This document shows, in pieces, positions 10,509 to 21,200 of a stretch of 64,000 bases of DNA. The notes under the pieces are model-generated. The model did no database searches. It was not told the DNA's origin and saw nothing but the letters and a program-made list of their open reading frames with translations. The DNA is from Tetrapisispora phaffii CBS 4417 (Eukaryota; Ascomycota; Saccharomycetes; Saccharomycetales; Saccharomycetaceae): NCBI RefSeq assembly GCF_000236905.1, contig NC_016529.1:372001-436000 (forward strand), in the 5' to 3' direction. Numbering within the stretch: position 1 is the first letter of the stretch; every line of letters begins with the position of its first letter. The position numbers and the translations under genes are program-made.

Positions 10509-10655
10509 AAACACTACAAATAATGTAATTATTTAAGAAGAAAAAGTAAGAAACCACAGTTTATTATTTTATTAATTTATTGTTCATTAATATTGTTTAA
10601 TTTTCAATGGTATATATATTCCATTTTGTATATTTACGTTTAATTACTTATTTGA

Positions 10656-12029
10656 TTATTTAGCTTTTAAACCGTGCATGATCTCTTCCTTTGTGATTAA
10701 ATGACCGATGGTTTCAATGTGTTCTAATAGTTGATCAACATTATTTGACCATTCATTTAATAATTCATTCGAATTTTTTGGCTTTTCAAAATTAACAATC
10801 TTGGTTGGTCTGTTAATTTTAGCATATATAATACCTTGGTTAACCATATTACTTATGAATTTCTCAGATTCGGTTTCAGTTAAATCAATTAATTCATTCA
10901 GTCTACTCAATGAAATTCTTGAATAATATTCTGAAATGACTCTTAAGTTATGTTCAACAACTCTTTTACGTAATTCTTCCCAATGCTGTTCACTTTCTTC
11001 ACCACTGAATGCAAACTCTTCTTTACTCAATACAGGTTCAAATGTGCTTTTCACTATTGGCCATCTCATTAATTCTTTTGTTGTAAATAATTTTATCAAT
11101 GACTCTTGAACCTCTAATTTCTTCAAATTATTATCCAATAATGTTTTATGAATCAAATCATTTTGTAGATTACCATATGGAGACAAAACCAAGAAATAAA
11201 CAATATGAGATAATGCAGCTTTCCATTGTTGTTCATTTTCTTTTATTGATTTTGTTTGATAAATTTCAATGAAGAATTGAGCGACTTCTAAATATTCTTT
11301 TTTGAATAACCCAATCTTTATTAGTAATTTATAATATTCTAACTTCAATTGTTCATATTTTTCATTCTTGAATGTTTTCTTTAATATCTTTCTAGATAAA
11401 ATAGTAGCCTGCGAATAGCTTTTAATTAATATACTTAGTTCCATTTGTTCAATAATAAATTCAATTTTTTCATACATTTCCATTGAGCCATAGGTTTCGA
11501 CTTGTAATTCACATAATATTTCAGTAGCTTCATCAATCTTATTTTGCTTTTTTCTAATATGAGCCAAATCTCTTGTTACTCTTGCTCTTTCAGTTTCAAC
11601 AAATATTTTATTTTCAGTGACAATTCTTATAGTTTCAATTACTGCAATTCTAGTGTTTAAAGTAATAAAAGGGGTATCCTTCAAGAGATCGTCATCAGTT
11701 TCACCACCATTTTCTTTCAAACATTTCATAACATGTTGAATCATATATTGTAAAGCTAGCTTCAATTGACCATGTTTTTTTGATAACAATACCAATTGTT
11801 CTTGTAATCCATCCCAATCGCCATTATTGATCAATAAATCTGCGATCTTAACAAGAACCTCCTTCGATGAGACTAAGTCTGCAGCCTGTCTAGTTTTCTT
11901 CTCTAACACTAATAACTTATCTAAAGCTGCGTTAGTATCATTCTGTGCTAATATATCAATCTTTGGAAACTCGTCCTTAATTATCTCTGAATAATCTTTT
12001 TCAGCCTTAATTGGTGCGTCTCTTGACAT
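10656..12029 (-). CDS. RPN5: 26S proteasome lid subunit Rpn5
   Basis: The 457-residue protein begins MSRDAPIKAEKDYSEIIKDEFPKI and follows the Rpn5/PSMD12 pattern. Helical repeats fill the first 300 residues, and a PCI domain near the end includes RVVEHNLRVISEYYSRISLSRL and a C-terminal helix. Rpn5 is an essential scaffold of the proteasome lid next to the Rpn11 deubiquitinase. S. cerevisiae Rpn5 (YDL147W) is 445 residues. A perfect Rpn4 box lies about 135 bp upstream of its start, as expected for a proteasome gene. It is divergent from NOP14. Confidence 0.95.
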   Translation of the reverse strand: MSRDAPIKAEKDYSEIIKDEFPKIDILAQNDTNAALDKLLVLEKKTRQAADLVSSKEVLVKIADLLINNGDWDGLQEQLVLLSKKHGQLKLALQYMIQHVMKCLKENGGETDDDLLKDTPFITLNTRIAVIETIRIVTENKIFVETERARVTRDLAHIRKKQNKIDEATEILCELQVETYGSMEMYEKIEFIIEQMELSILIKSYSQATILSRKILKKTFKNEKYEQLKLEYYKLLIKIGLFKKEYLEVAQFFIEIYQTKSIKENEQQWKAALSHIVYFLVLSPYGNLQNDLIHKTLLDNNLKKLEVQESLIKLFTTKELMRWPIVKSTFEPVLSKEEFAFSGEESEQHWEELRKRVVEHNLRVISEYYSRISLSRLNELIDLTETESEKFISNMVNQGIIYAKINRPTKIVNFEKPKNSNELLNEWSNNVDQLLEHIETIGHLITKEEIMHGLKAK

Positions 12030-12163
12030 GATGACTTTTATATAGTATATTCTGTTACTCTATTCACTCTTGTTTAACCTAACTGGCTAATATGTGAACA
12101 TAAGGAAATCTTAAGATGTTAATTAATGTATCTTTTATATATGTAGATATATAAAGGTGCTTT

Positions 12164-12172
12164 TTTGCCACC
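12164..12172 (-). promoter_or_regulatory. Rpn4-binding PACE element of RPN5
   Basis: On the minus strand the sequence reads GGTGGCAAA, the exact proteasome-associated control element bound by Rpn4. It lies 135-143 bp upstream of the RPN5 start and is oriented toward it. Confidence 0.85.
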
Positions 12173-12250
12173 CAAAACACAAAAGAAAAATAACATGTAA
12201 AGCCACAAAAACCAAAATTAATTTTAACAAATCACGTGATAGAAGCAATT

Positions 12251-12263
12251 ATCATTGAAGACG
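12251..12263 (+). promoter_or_regulatory. Abf1-type site between RPN5 and NOP14
   Basis: ATCATTGAAGACG fits the Abf1 consensus RTCRYBNNNNACG at every fixed position. Abf1 often acts as a general regulator and nucleosome barrier in divergent promoters. Confidence 0.6.
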
Positions 12264-12271
12264 AAAATATT

Positions 12272-12310
12272 CAAAATTTTTCAAAAAATCGAAAATTTGC
12301 GATGAGATGG
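12272..12310 (+). promoter_or_regulatory. RRPE and PAC boxes of NOP14
   Basis: CAAAATTTTTCA at 12272-12283 matches the RRPE (Stb3-type) element, and GCGATGAGATGG at 12299-12310 matches PAC (Dot6/Tod6-type). The pair in this order and spacing marks ribosome-biogenesis promoters, and NOP14 is such a gene. They lie about 250-290 bp upstream of its start. Confidence 0.8.
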
Positions 12311-12559
12311 ATGAGCTTTAATCTTTGTGAAAAGTCTTTTACTACTATGTAACAAAGTAGTAAAGAGACAGTAACATAGAGAATTGAATTATATTGTATT
12401 ACACACATATATAAATGCAAATATCTGTAAATGCACTAAACTGTACTGGAAATATAGATCAACAGCGATAAGTTAAATTAGAATACAATAGTATTTTAAA
12501 ATCAGAATATACTAATAGCAACTAATATTATAAATACTGATATATATGCTATTGTAATA

Positions 12560-15058
12560 ATGGCTGGATCCCAATTGAAAAATTTAAAGGCTACTTTGAA
12601 GGCTCATGGTTTAACAGGTCAGACTAATATTAAAAAGAACAAGAAAAATACAAAGAGAAAGGCTAGGGAATATGATCGCGAGGAGAGGGCTAAAGTAATC
12701 GCTAAGATTAGAGAAGATTTCAACCCTTTTGAAGTGAAAACTACAAAAACGAAGAAGAAAAATGCAGAGAAAGCTCACCATTTAGTAGCTGTTGGTAAAC
12801 CTGGTATTTCTAAACAAATAGGTGAAGATCAAAGAAAGGTAGCCTATGAGGCTAGAAACTCTCAGAAGAACAGACGTGGTGGGTTAGTTGATAGACGTTT
12901 TGGTGAAAGTAATAAGAATATCACTGAAGAAGAAAGAATGTTGGAACGTTTCACTAGGGAAAAACAAAGTCAATCAAGGAAAAATAAGCAAAAATTATTT
13001 AATCTAGAGGATAATGAGGATTCTAACGATATATTTGGTGATGTTTCAACAGACATGTTCGGTAATCAATTAACACATCTTGGTCAGTCATTGGCAAATG
13101 ACGATGGAGATTTTGCTGAAGGTGACTTAGGTGGGTTCAGTAAGCGTGGATATGAAGAAGATGGATTAGGAGAACCATCAGGACCAGTAAAGAAAAAGAC
13201 AAAGGCTGAAGTCATGAAGGAGATTATTTCCAAATCTAAATTTTATAAAGGTGAAAGACAGAAGGCTCAAATGAAAATGGAAGAACAAATTGACGACTTA
13301 GATGACAATTTTGATGATATCTTCTCAGAATTAAAGAGCTCTGAAAAAGCAGTAAAGAAAGAAGCAATTGTACCTAAAGAAGCAGTTGACAAAGATTACG
13401 ATATTAAGGTTAAAGAGTTATTACTAGAAAAAAGAGCAGCTCCAGCCGAGAGAACTAAGACGGAAGAAGAGATCAAGAAAGAAGCTGATGAACATAAGAA
13501 AAAGTTAGAACAACAAAGACTAGCCAGAATGCAAGGTATACTGGAGGATGAAGATGGTAGAGAGCAAGGTGTGGAAGATCTGGATGACAACTTTTGGGGT
13601 GAAGGTTCTGATGAGGAAGAATCTGGTAATGAAATCGCCGATTCGGATGATGATGTAAAATTTGATTCGGATGATGAAGAAGGCGATTCAAATATCAAGA
13701 ACACACATGATGATGGAAATGAACCTAGGTTCGGGAAGAAAGTCAAAGATGTACCTTGTCCTGAATCACAGGATGAGCTTATAGAATATTTAAAAAAAAT
13801 ACCATTCCCAGAACAACCGCAAGCTATCAAAAAAGTAATCCAACAATATCAACCTAAATTAGCCGAAGGCAACAAAGAAAAAATGGGTGTTTTTACTGGT
13901 TTAATATTAAGATACATATTGTTTTTATCTAACCAAAACTATACTAAAAACATCAATGAATTTAGAGAATTACAAAAATCGTTGGTTTCAATTTTACACA
14001 AGATGGCTGCCAAATACAACCATTCATTATCCCAATGTTGTAGAGATATTATTTATGAAATCCAAGAAAAATTTAAGTCTTCTCATTCCGTCCAGATCAG
14101 TGACTTGATTTTCTTTAGCATTGTTGGTATGATTTTCTCCACATCTGATCAATACCATCTAGTTGTCACACCTTCTACAATTTTGATGAGTGAGATATTA
14201 GAACAATTAAAATTTAACAGCATCGATAGACTGATGTACGGGAGTGTATTATGTCGCATACTATTGAAGTACCAAAGACTTTCAAAGAGATACTTCCCTG
14301 AAATGTTATATTTCTACGAGAAAGCATTAGTTACACTGTTGAATGATGATGGTTTAGCTTTCAACGATGCCATCAAGAGTATTAGAAGAGACAGTTATTC
14401 ACTTGCAATTGGGAAAGATGCCGACTTTACCGGATTTGAAAACAGAACTATCCACTTGCATGAAATCATTAATTTAAGCAACAACTCTGGTTCTGCCGAC
14501 GACAATATTGAACACAAAAAGATGTTATTGTTAAATAACATCTTCAAGTTAGTTGACGACAGCGTCACCGTGATCTGGAAGAGTTTACCTAGTTTTAACG
14601 AAATCACCCAATCGATCCATTCGATTGTGGAGCTATACAAGCAGAATGTCCCTTCATTAGAAGCCAGATGCGAGACGTTGTTGAACCAGATGGATAGGGT
14701 GAAGAACAACAACAAGCAGATCCCCTTGACTTTGCAAAACCACAAGCCAGTCTCGATCCCATCCAGAACGCCTAAATTTGAAGAGAACTATAACCCAGAA
14801 AAGAAATCGTACGACCCTGACAGAACTAGACAGGAGATCAACAAGGTCAAGGCTCAATTGAAGAAGGAGCGTAAGTTTACTATGAAGGAGATCCGTAAGG
14901 ACTCACGCTTCGAGGCCAGACAAAGAATCGAGAAACAAAAGAAAGAAAGCGACGAGTACCGCAGCAAGATGTCGCACATCATCAACACCATCAATACTGA
15001 GGAAGGTGCTGAAAAGAATAAATATGAGAGGGAGAAGAGACTCCGTGGCTCGAAGTGA
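12560..15058 (+). CDS. NOP14: Nop14, small-subunit processome protein
   Basis: The 832-residue protein starts MAGSQLKNLKATLKAHGLTG, has a basic N-terminal region with NKKNTKRKAREYDREERAKVI, and carries NRRGGLVDRRFGESN, a strongly conserved Nop14 stretch (about residues 110-125). Acidic Asp/Glu-rich tracts lie in the middle, a helical domain spans about 400-720, and a basic C-terminus includes RKFTMKEIRKDSRFEARQR. Nop14 binds Emg1/Nop1-type partners and is needed for 18S rRNA maturation and 40S export. S. cerevisiae Nop14 (YDL148C) is 810 residues. The last 400 bp are noticeably richer in G and C at third codon positions than the rest. Confidence 0.95.
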   Translation: MAGSQLKNLKATLKAHGLTGQTNIKKNKKNTKRKAREYDREERAKVIAKIREDFNPFEVKTTKTKKKNAEKAHHLVAVGKPGISKQIGEDQRKVAYEARNSQKNRRGGLVDRRFGESNKNITEEERMLERFTREKQSQSRKNKQKLFNLEDNEDSNDIFGDVSTDMFGNQLTHLGQSLANDDGDFAEGDLGGFSKRGYEEDGLGEPSGPVKKKTKAEVMKEIISKSKFYKGERQKAQMKMEEQIDDLDDNFDDIFSELKSSEKAVKKEAIVPKEAVDKDYDIKVKELLLEKRAAPAERTKTEEEIKKEADEHKKKLEQQRLARMQGILEDEDGREQGVEDLDDNFWGEGSDEEESGNEIADSDDDVKFDSDDEEGDSNIKNTHDDGNEPRFGKKVKDVPCPESQDELIEYLKKIPFPEQPQAIKKVIQQYQPKLAEGNKEKMGVFTGLILRYILFLSNQNYTKNINEFRELQKSLVSILHKMAAKYNHSLSQCCRDIIYEIQEKFKSSHSVQISDLIFFSIVGMIFSTSDQYHLVVTPSTILMSEILEQLKFNSIDRLMYGSVLCRILLKYQRLSKRYFPEMLYFYEKALVTLLNDDGLAFNDAIKSIRRDSYSLAIGKDADFTGFENRTIHLHEIINLSNNSGSADDNIEHKKMLLLNNIFKLVDDSVTVIWKSLPSFNEITQSIHSIVELYKQNVPSLEARCETLLNQMDRVKNNNKQIPLTLQNHKPVSIPSRTPKFEENYNPEKKSYDPDRTRQEINKVKAQLKKERKFTMKEIRKDSRFEARQRIEKQKKESDEYRSKMSHIINTINTEEGAEKNKYEREKRLRGSK

Positions 15059-16360
15059 TTTATATAGATATAGCGAACTGTCCTTTTATATGCTTCATAA
15101 GAAATACATAAGACTTATATCCTCGAACTGTGACGCCGTTGTGTGTGCCGCCGTTGTCATAGGGGGACCTCGCGCCGGACATGCAGATGCGACGGCGCAC
15201 GGAGTGGCTGCAGAGAAAACGGAAAAAGATAGCGAGCGCATCCACATTATCCTGCGCTGGAGATATTTCCGCGGAACGGAAAAACCTTGCAACGAGATCT
15301 CTGTGCAACGCCGTGGCCCAGATCCCCTGCTGCCCGCCCTGCCGTCCCAGGCGTACATAAGTGTCCGAATCATTGCAGTGTATGTGACAGAACTAAGCGT
15401 CTATGACACTTAGAGTTCAGGACTATTTGATCACTTACTGCTTGGAAAGCAGGTTTTAGAACAATCTTCCAGATGATAGATGAGAATTTTTCACTGCAAT
15501 GTAACTGGCTATGTGATAAACACAGATGTACAATAAGGATCTAAAGATCTTAGGAGAATGAATGAACACATTACATGTTCACTCAAGTATGAGACAACTT
15601 GTATAGTAAGAGGACATCTAACTCTATATAGAACTGTTTAAATAGACTAATAAAAGACGAATCGATTATTTAACTATTACGAAGATGGACTACTCGAAAG
15701 CAACTAAAGTGACTAATGGCACTAACTTAGACGTGGGTTCTAACCAACATAAGATTGCTTCTGCACAATAAACGACATTTCGGAACCCAAGCTGCGTTGC
15801 CCACTGTCTCTCTCATCGCATCTCATCTCACGCTTCCACATTCCTCATCCTCCCCAACGCCCTCCTCCCACGGCCGTTTCTGCGCCGATTCGAACCAGAA
15901 AAAAGAAACCGCGGCAGGCGCCGGTTACTGATCACCGCCGTTGCAGTGGTAGCGCGTCGCCGCTGAGATAAGCATGTGCAGAAAAAGGAAAAAGGTGAAA
16001 ATATCGATATCGAAATTACGTTCGATCCAGAACTAACGATAACTCACCAGCAGTTAGCAATGGCAATGGAGATAGAGTCATACTTCGACGGTTAAGAAAA
16101 ATCAAAATTTTTTTTCTTGTTTTGCAATTAATATAAATAGAACAATGAAACGGTCGGTTCTTCTTTAAACACATTTTCTCAGACGTTGGCTTTGGTTAAT
16201 TGGCGGTTTCATTGTTTTGCTCATTCGTTTGTCCAAAGACAAAATTAAGCAAAAATCGCACACTCCCAAGAGGTAAAACGGATTTTAATTTAGAACCTTT
16301 TTTTCCCTTTCTTTCTGGTAGCTGGGATCTAGGATTAGAACTTCATATATTTCACAAGTA
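15059..16360. other. Long GC-rich intergenic region upstream of the MCH-type transporter
   Basis: This 1.3-kb gap is the longest without a gene in the window. About 15120-15400 and 15780-15990 are much richer in GC than the surroundings. It holds CGG/CCG inverted pairs, a palindrome TTCCGCGGAA (15267-15276), a PAC-like CTCATCGC (15812-15819), and an A/T-rich stretch near 16097-16116. I could not fold it into a known RNA. A 135-codon frame at 15006-15413 probably reflects few stops in GC-rich DNA. Confidence 0.5.
15871..15937. promoter_or_regulatory. Cluster of zinc-cluster-type CGG/CCG inverted pairs
   Basis: Three inverted CGG...CCG pairs lie together: spacing 11 (15871-15887, the Gal4 spacing), spacing 6 (15912-15923, the Ppr1 spacing) and spacing 10 (15922-15937, the Put3 spacing). 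The last two share bases. They sit about 420-490 bp upstream of an MCH4/MCH5-type gene. S. cerevisiae MCH5 is reported to respond to Put3. High local GC raises the chance of random matches. Confidence 0.45.
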
Positions 16361-18049
16361 ATGGTAGGTTGGCAAAACTACAGAATAAGTTCGTTTTTAG
16401 GCAATAAAAAAGGTCATAGCAACAACAGTAATGAAAACTCCGGCCGTGGTAGCAATTCACACGATGACAATGCGCCACATACCACTGTCAATGATGCCAT
16501 TCAAGATGATATGGAATTGGATTATTTGGAAGGCATGGGAAGCAATAGTTCCTATAATATAGCAGGAGCTGTTAATTTAGATGCCGTAGGTGACTCTAGC
16601 GGTACTGATAACCACAATGGGTTGTCGATGGCTTCTGATGCTTCAAATAAATTACATCCAAAACATTTCTTGACTCATCATGATAGTACCAACAATATGA
16701 AGCTAGTCAATGGTAGCATGTTCGAAGGAACAAAAATACTAGACATCGAATCTAATTCAGAATCAGATGCAACTGATGAAGCATGGATCATTGAGAAAAA
16801 TAATGACATTCCGGATGGAGGTTTTGATGCTTGGCTTGTTGTGTTTGGTTCATTCTTGGGGTTGGTTCCAGTTTATGGTCTTTTCAACTCTTTAGGGGCT
16901 TTGGAATCGTATATCAACAAGAATCAATTGGTTAATGAGGAGTTATCCACCACATCTTGGATTTTTTCCATTTTTTTGGCTGTCAGTTGTTTTAGTACTA
17001 TCTTAACGGGAGGTTACTTTGATAGAAATGGTTCTGTTGTACCATATATTAGTGGCACTATTTTATTTTTAAGTGGTTTGATTGCAACTGCAAATTGTAC
17101 AAAAGTATGGCATTTCGTTTTAGCTTTCTCACTTACAACTGCATTAGGTTCAGGTATGTTGATAACACCTTTAGTGGGTTGTGTGGCTACTTGGTTTCTG
17201 AAAAAAAGAGGTATTGCCTCGTGTCTTGCCACAATCGGGGGCTCAGTAGGCGGTGTTATCTTTCCAATCATGTTAAGAAAATTATATGTTGAAGTTGGTT
17301 TCATATGGGCTATTAGAATCTTTGCATTAGTTTGCGGTGCTTGCTTAACTGCTTCTGCATTTTTGGCTAAGGAAAGGGGCAAAGAAGATGCTGAACCATT
17401 TAATAGTAGGAAAGAAATGATTTCATGGTATTTAACTTCCTCATTAAATTGGAGATATTTCTTAGAACCGAAATTTTTATTTACTGCACTGGCAAGTGCT
17501 CTAGCGGAAAGTTCTTTGACTGCATCGTCAACATATCTAACATCATATTCAATCTTTAAAGGAAACTCAGAAAACACAGCTTATACAATGTCAGCTGTTT
17601 TAAATGCTGTTGGTATACTTGGGCGTTATATCCCCGGATATTTGGCAGACAAGTATGTAGGAAGATTCAATATCGCAGTAATTACCATTACTGCGTCTGC
17701 ATTAGTAAATTTGATTATTTGGTTACCATTTGGCGGTCACTCCAATGCACTTTGGGCTTATATTATTATATATGGATTTTTTTCAGGATCTGTCTTATCA
17801 CTAGCACCCCCATGTGTTGGTCAAATTTCATTAACAAATGACTTTGGTAAAAGATTCTCTACTGTTTTCTTTACCGAGGGTTTGGTGACAATTCCTATCA
17901 TACCAATTTGTGGTGCCATTATTGGTCAAGCTACGGACAAATCATACAACAATTTCATTATTTTTACTTCAATGCTGATGCTTGCTGCCGCAGCATTATA
18001 TTTTATGGCAAGATATTCAGTTGTTGGTTTCAAATTTATTAAATTTTGA
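16361..18049 (+). CDS. MFS transporter of the monocarboxylate-porter-like MCH4/MCH5 group
   Basis: The 562-residue protein has about 150 hydrophilic N-terminal residues rich in Asn and Ser, then 12 likely membrane segments. The family entry motif appears as IPDGGFDAWLVVFGSFLGL (about residues 150-168), followed by TIGGSVGGVIFPIMLRKLY and GRYIPGYLADK, and it ends FKFIKF. Mch5, a plasma-membrane riboflavin importer, ends FKWVRF and shares these segments, while Mch4 is a close relative of unknown substrate. I cannot decide between them. In S. cerevisiae no transporter lies between NOP14 and ATG9, so this gene is an insertion or a retained ancestral neighbour. It is convergent with ATG9. Confidence 0.8.
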   Translation: MVGWQNYRISSFLGNKKGHSNNSNENSGRGSNSHDDNAPHTTVNDAIQDDMELDYLEGMGSNSSYNIAGAVNLDAVGDSSGTDNHNGLSMASDASNKLHPKHFLTHHDSTNNMKLVNGSMFEGTKILDIESNSESDATDEAWIIEKNNDIPDGGFDAWLVVFGSFLGLVPVYGLFNSLGALESYINKNQLVNEELSTTSWIFSIFLAVSCFSTILTGGYFDRNGSVVPYISGTILFLSGLIATANCTKVWHFVLAFSLTTALGSGMLITPLVGCVATWFLKKRGIASCLATIGGSVGGVIFPIMLRKLYVEVGFIWAIRIFALVCGACLTASAFLAKERGKEDAEPFNSRKEMISWYLTSSLNWRYFLEPKFLFTALASALAESSLTASSTYLTSYSIFKGNSENTAYTMSAVLNAVGILGRYIPGYLADKYVGRFNIAVITITASALVNLIIWLPFGGHSNALWAYIIIYGFFSGSVLSLAPPCVGQISLTNDFGKRFSTVFFTEGLVTIPIIPICGAIIGQATDKSYNNFIIFTSMLMLAAAALYFMARYSVVGFKFIKF

Positions 18050-18289
18050 TACAGCATCAAAAACTCTCATCTTATCACCTATTTAACTCCTGCATTGAAG
18101 TTGTCTTTTAACATATGCTATAAATTACGCTAAGACGTACTATCGTCACATATCAAATAGTGAAATATGGCACTCTACACAAGTAATCTTAATCACTTTC
18201 GTTATAATATTTTTAAATTTATAACTATACTACTAATAAATATTTCATAAACAATTAAGTTTTCCTTAAAGAGCAAATTTGCATTTACA

Positions 18290-21200
18290 TCAACTATTTA
18301 TATTAGTTGTTTTATAGTAGTCTTTGACCATTTTTAGAATTCCTTCATTTTTCATATTTTCATCTGCTTCAGAGTTTAACATATAAGACTGTGCAAGATT
18401 AGGATTTGTAAGGACTTCAGAATTAATAAAGGATTCAGTGAGTGGTACTCTTTTCGAAAAACTAGATTTTCTCCTTACATTATTGTTATTTCGATTGGGT
18501 CCTGAAAAGCTTGTAGGATTTCTTACCGCATGCTTACCAATTCTAAACAATTCTGGTCTTTGTCCTGGGGAAAATTGTTTCTTCCAAGAATAATTTGTAT
18601 TGTACTGCACCCTGTCTTCGTTTTTTGTCTCATCAAAAACTCTATGCGAAATCTGATGTTTTCCTAATAAGTTTTCTGAATTTTCATAGTCATTCAAAAA
18701 GTACATATAAGATTGCATCATTTTATTGATACCATTAACTTCATCGTTATCGCTGTCGCTATCCATTATTGCTTCTTCTAAGTTATCAAAAATTGGAACT
18801 GAATTTTTATTGATTGCAGTATCTCTCACATGTCTTGAATTTGTATTAATATTATTTGTATCTTGTTGACTTTCATTGGCTTGATTTTCAAATTGTTTAA
18901 TGTCAAATGATGCATATTTGCAGACATAGCCCAATCCATCAATATAAATTGCTGAGCTGGATATGAATTCTATAATTTTTTGGGAACATTTAGGTAAAGA
19001 AAACCACAATACAAAGGGAGTTAATATCAAACTTGTTAATTCTCTCAACAATATAATAATCCTGAGATTATATAGTTTACAAAATTCATTCTTGACTCCT
19101 TCAGTATGATATTTACCTTCCCATTCTTCTGGCAAATAGTGTGTGTATAAAGATAATTCTTTAATCGTTTCCTCTGGGTCAAATACATTGTATTCCTCAG
19201 ATATCGAATTTTTACATATTGTCCATATAGCACCAAAAATAGTTATGTAAAAGATTGCCGTTCTATCTTTAGTAATTTCAACATTTAGAAAATGTTCTGA
19301 ATCAAAGAGAGTTAAGCAAACTAAGATTGTAACAAATGTACCAGATACAAATGACACAAAATTGAAGATTATGTCCAATGTCTCTTTTGGGAACTGATTA
19401 ATGTACTTGTCTGCAAGTTTGGTACTTAATCCCAAACGCTTTTCGAAAACATGATATAATTCATTAAATTCCCTAAATTTCCATTCTGCTATGGGAGTGT
19501 ACTGTCTTACTCCCAACCTTGCTGGTGAATTTTTAAGTTCATTAAAATATTTGAAAAAATATAGTAACAAGAAATAAGTTACTAGAAACGGTGATAAAAT
19601 AATATTCAATACACCAGCAAGCATAAACCTCTTCTTCAATTCCTCAGTCAGGTATGCCTGTTGAGAAGATTTCAAAAATTGTTGTTTCAGAAAACCTTCT
19701 TCATTAAATGCAAATCCTATAACACATAGATTAATATTCCACTCTAGAGTTTTGGTTAAAATATTAGTTCTAAACATAGGAATAGGCAATGACAAATCAA
19801 GTATATTTTGGTTGTATAGGGCAATTAAAAAATTATCCTTTCTCATTATTCTATTTGCTACAATTAGAGGATCTAATTTATTTTTAGCCTTAACTTCAAC
19901 GACATTTGCTGTCAATGCATTCTGATCTTTTAAATACATAATTTGTTGAATGATATTCTTCCATGGGATTGTTTGTAGTTCCTTATCGGGTATATCTAAT
20001 AAATATGTGTAGAAATTATGTATATCTGATAAATTCTGGATATCAAAATAAAATTGGATTAATTTTAAAATGACAAACACATAAAATATCCACAGCAGAA
20101 GTTTAGGAAAACCTGTAATATTCTTAGAATAACATTGTTCTATAATTACTCCCGAAAATGTTGTACTTTCATGAAATTTTGGGTAATTTATACAAAATGT
20201 CATAAAGGTTGAGATATAAACCACAAATATTAAAGTAAGTAAATTTAAAAGTTTTTTTATTGCAATACAATAATACCCATTGTCCAAATAGTATTTATAT
20301 ATATCTTGAAGAAACATATCTAAATTCTGAACATTTGCCCATTTCCATAATGAAATTTCCTTCGGACTTAGTGTATTAATTTTATGTTGTGGAGTATTAT
20401 TCAGTATCTTTATATTTTTACCAAAATTTGGTCTTCTGATCGGAAATTTTGTTGCTAAATCCTCGCCCCATAGTGAATTAAGCTTTGTCCCTCTTTTGTC
20501 ATTTAGACGACTCTCATGCATTTGATTTTCAGTTTTATTTGATGCTGTAAATAAATTTGTTTTTTTTTTAGAATTGTTCATTGACTTCATGTTAGGTAAT
20601 AAGTTTTTAAACAATACTGACGATTGACTATTTTTATGTTCTTTATTAGTTCGTTTAGGAGCTTTGGCAAACAGGAACTCTTCTTCATCTCCATAATAAT
20701 CTGAAGCATCATCTTCAGACTCTATGACCATATTATTTTGATTCAAGCTCTGATTATGCGATAAAGATACTTCCTTAGCTCTCATTGCAGCCGATGCATT
20801 GGATGCTTTTCGTCCGCTTCCATCAGGATGTTTTGTATATGTTCTATCAGTTGGGATATATGAATTATTTTTATTTTTATTATCTTTAGCAAGATGAATA
20901 TTATCATCTGTAATATTAGCCTCACTGCTATTTAAATTATCACTTTCATCACTAGAGGCTTGACCTCGTTTATACATAAATTCATATCTGTTAACATTCG
21001 AGTTTGAATTTGTGAAATTATTGTTACCTCCCCAAGCTGAAACACTGTTACCTGGTGGATTTCCCTTTAGCATACCATTAATATTATTATTTACATTTAT
21101 ATTCATATGATCTTCATATTCATCTTCCTCATCTCCTGTCGTAGTTGTACCAGGATCCGATTCCGGGATTCGCCTTTCATTATCATTTATATCAGTTGTA

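Larger units (their letters stand above)
12030..12559. other. Divergent promoter region, RPN5 and NOP14
   Basis: This 530-bp gap holds, from left to right, an Rpn4 box, a TCACGTGA palindrome (12232-12239), an Abf1-type site, RRPE and PAC. No RNA gene is seen. Confidence 0.7.

Noticed and set aside
12231..12320. ATCACGTGAT followed by AT-rich DNA as a possible centromere
   Set aside because: The distance contains Abf1, RRPE and PAC sites and there is no CDEIII. It is a divergent promoter.
15006..15413. A 135-codon open frame overlapping the end of NOP14 and the GC-rich gap
   Set aside because: Frames are open on both strands here, as expected where stop codons are rare in GC-rich DNA. No conserved motif or sensible start is seen.
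15886..15900. A tRNA B-box-like match (GGTTCGAATC) on the minus strand
   Set aside because: The flanking bases do not form a T-arm stem and no A box or acceptor stem is found at the right distance.
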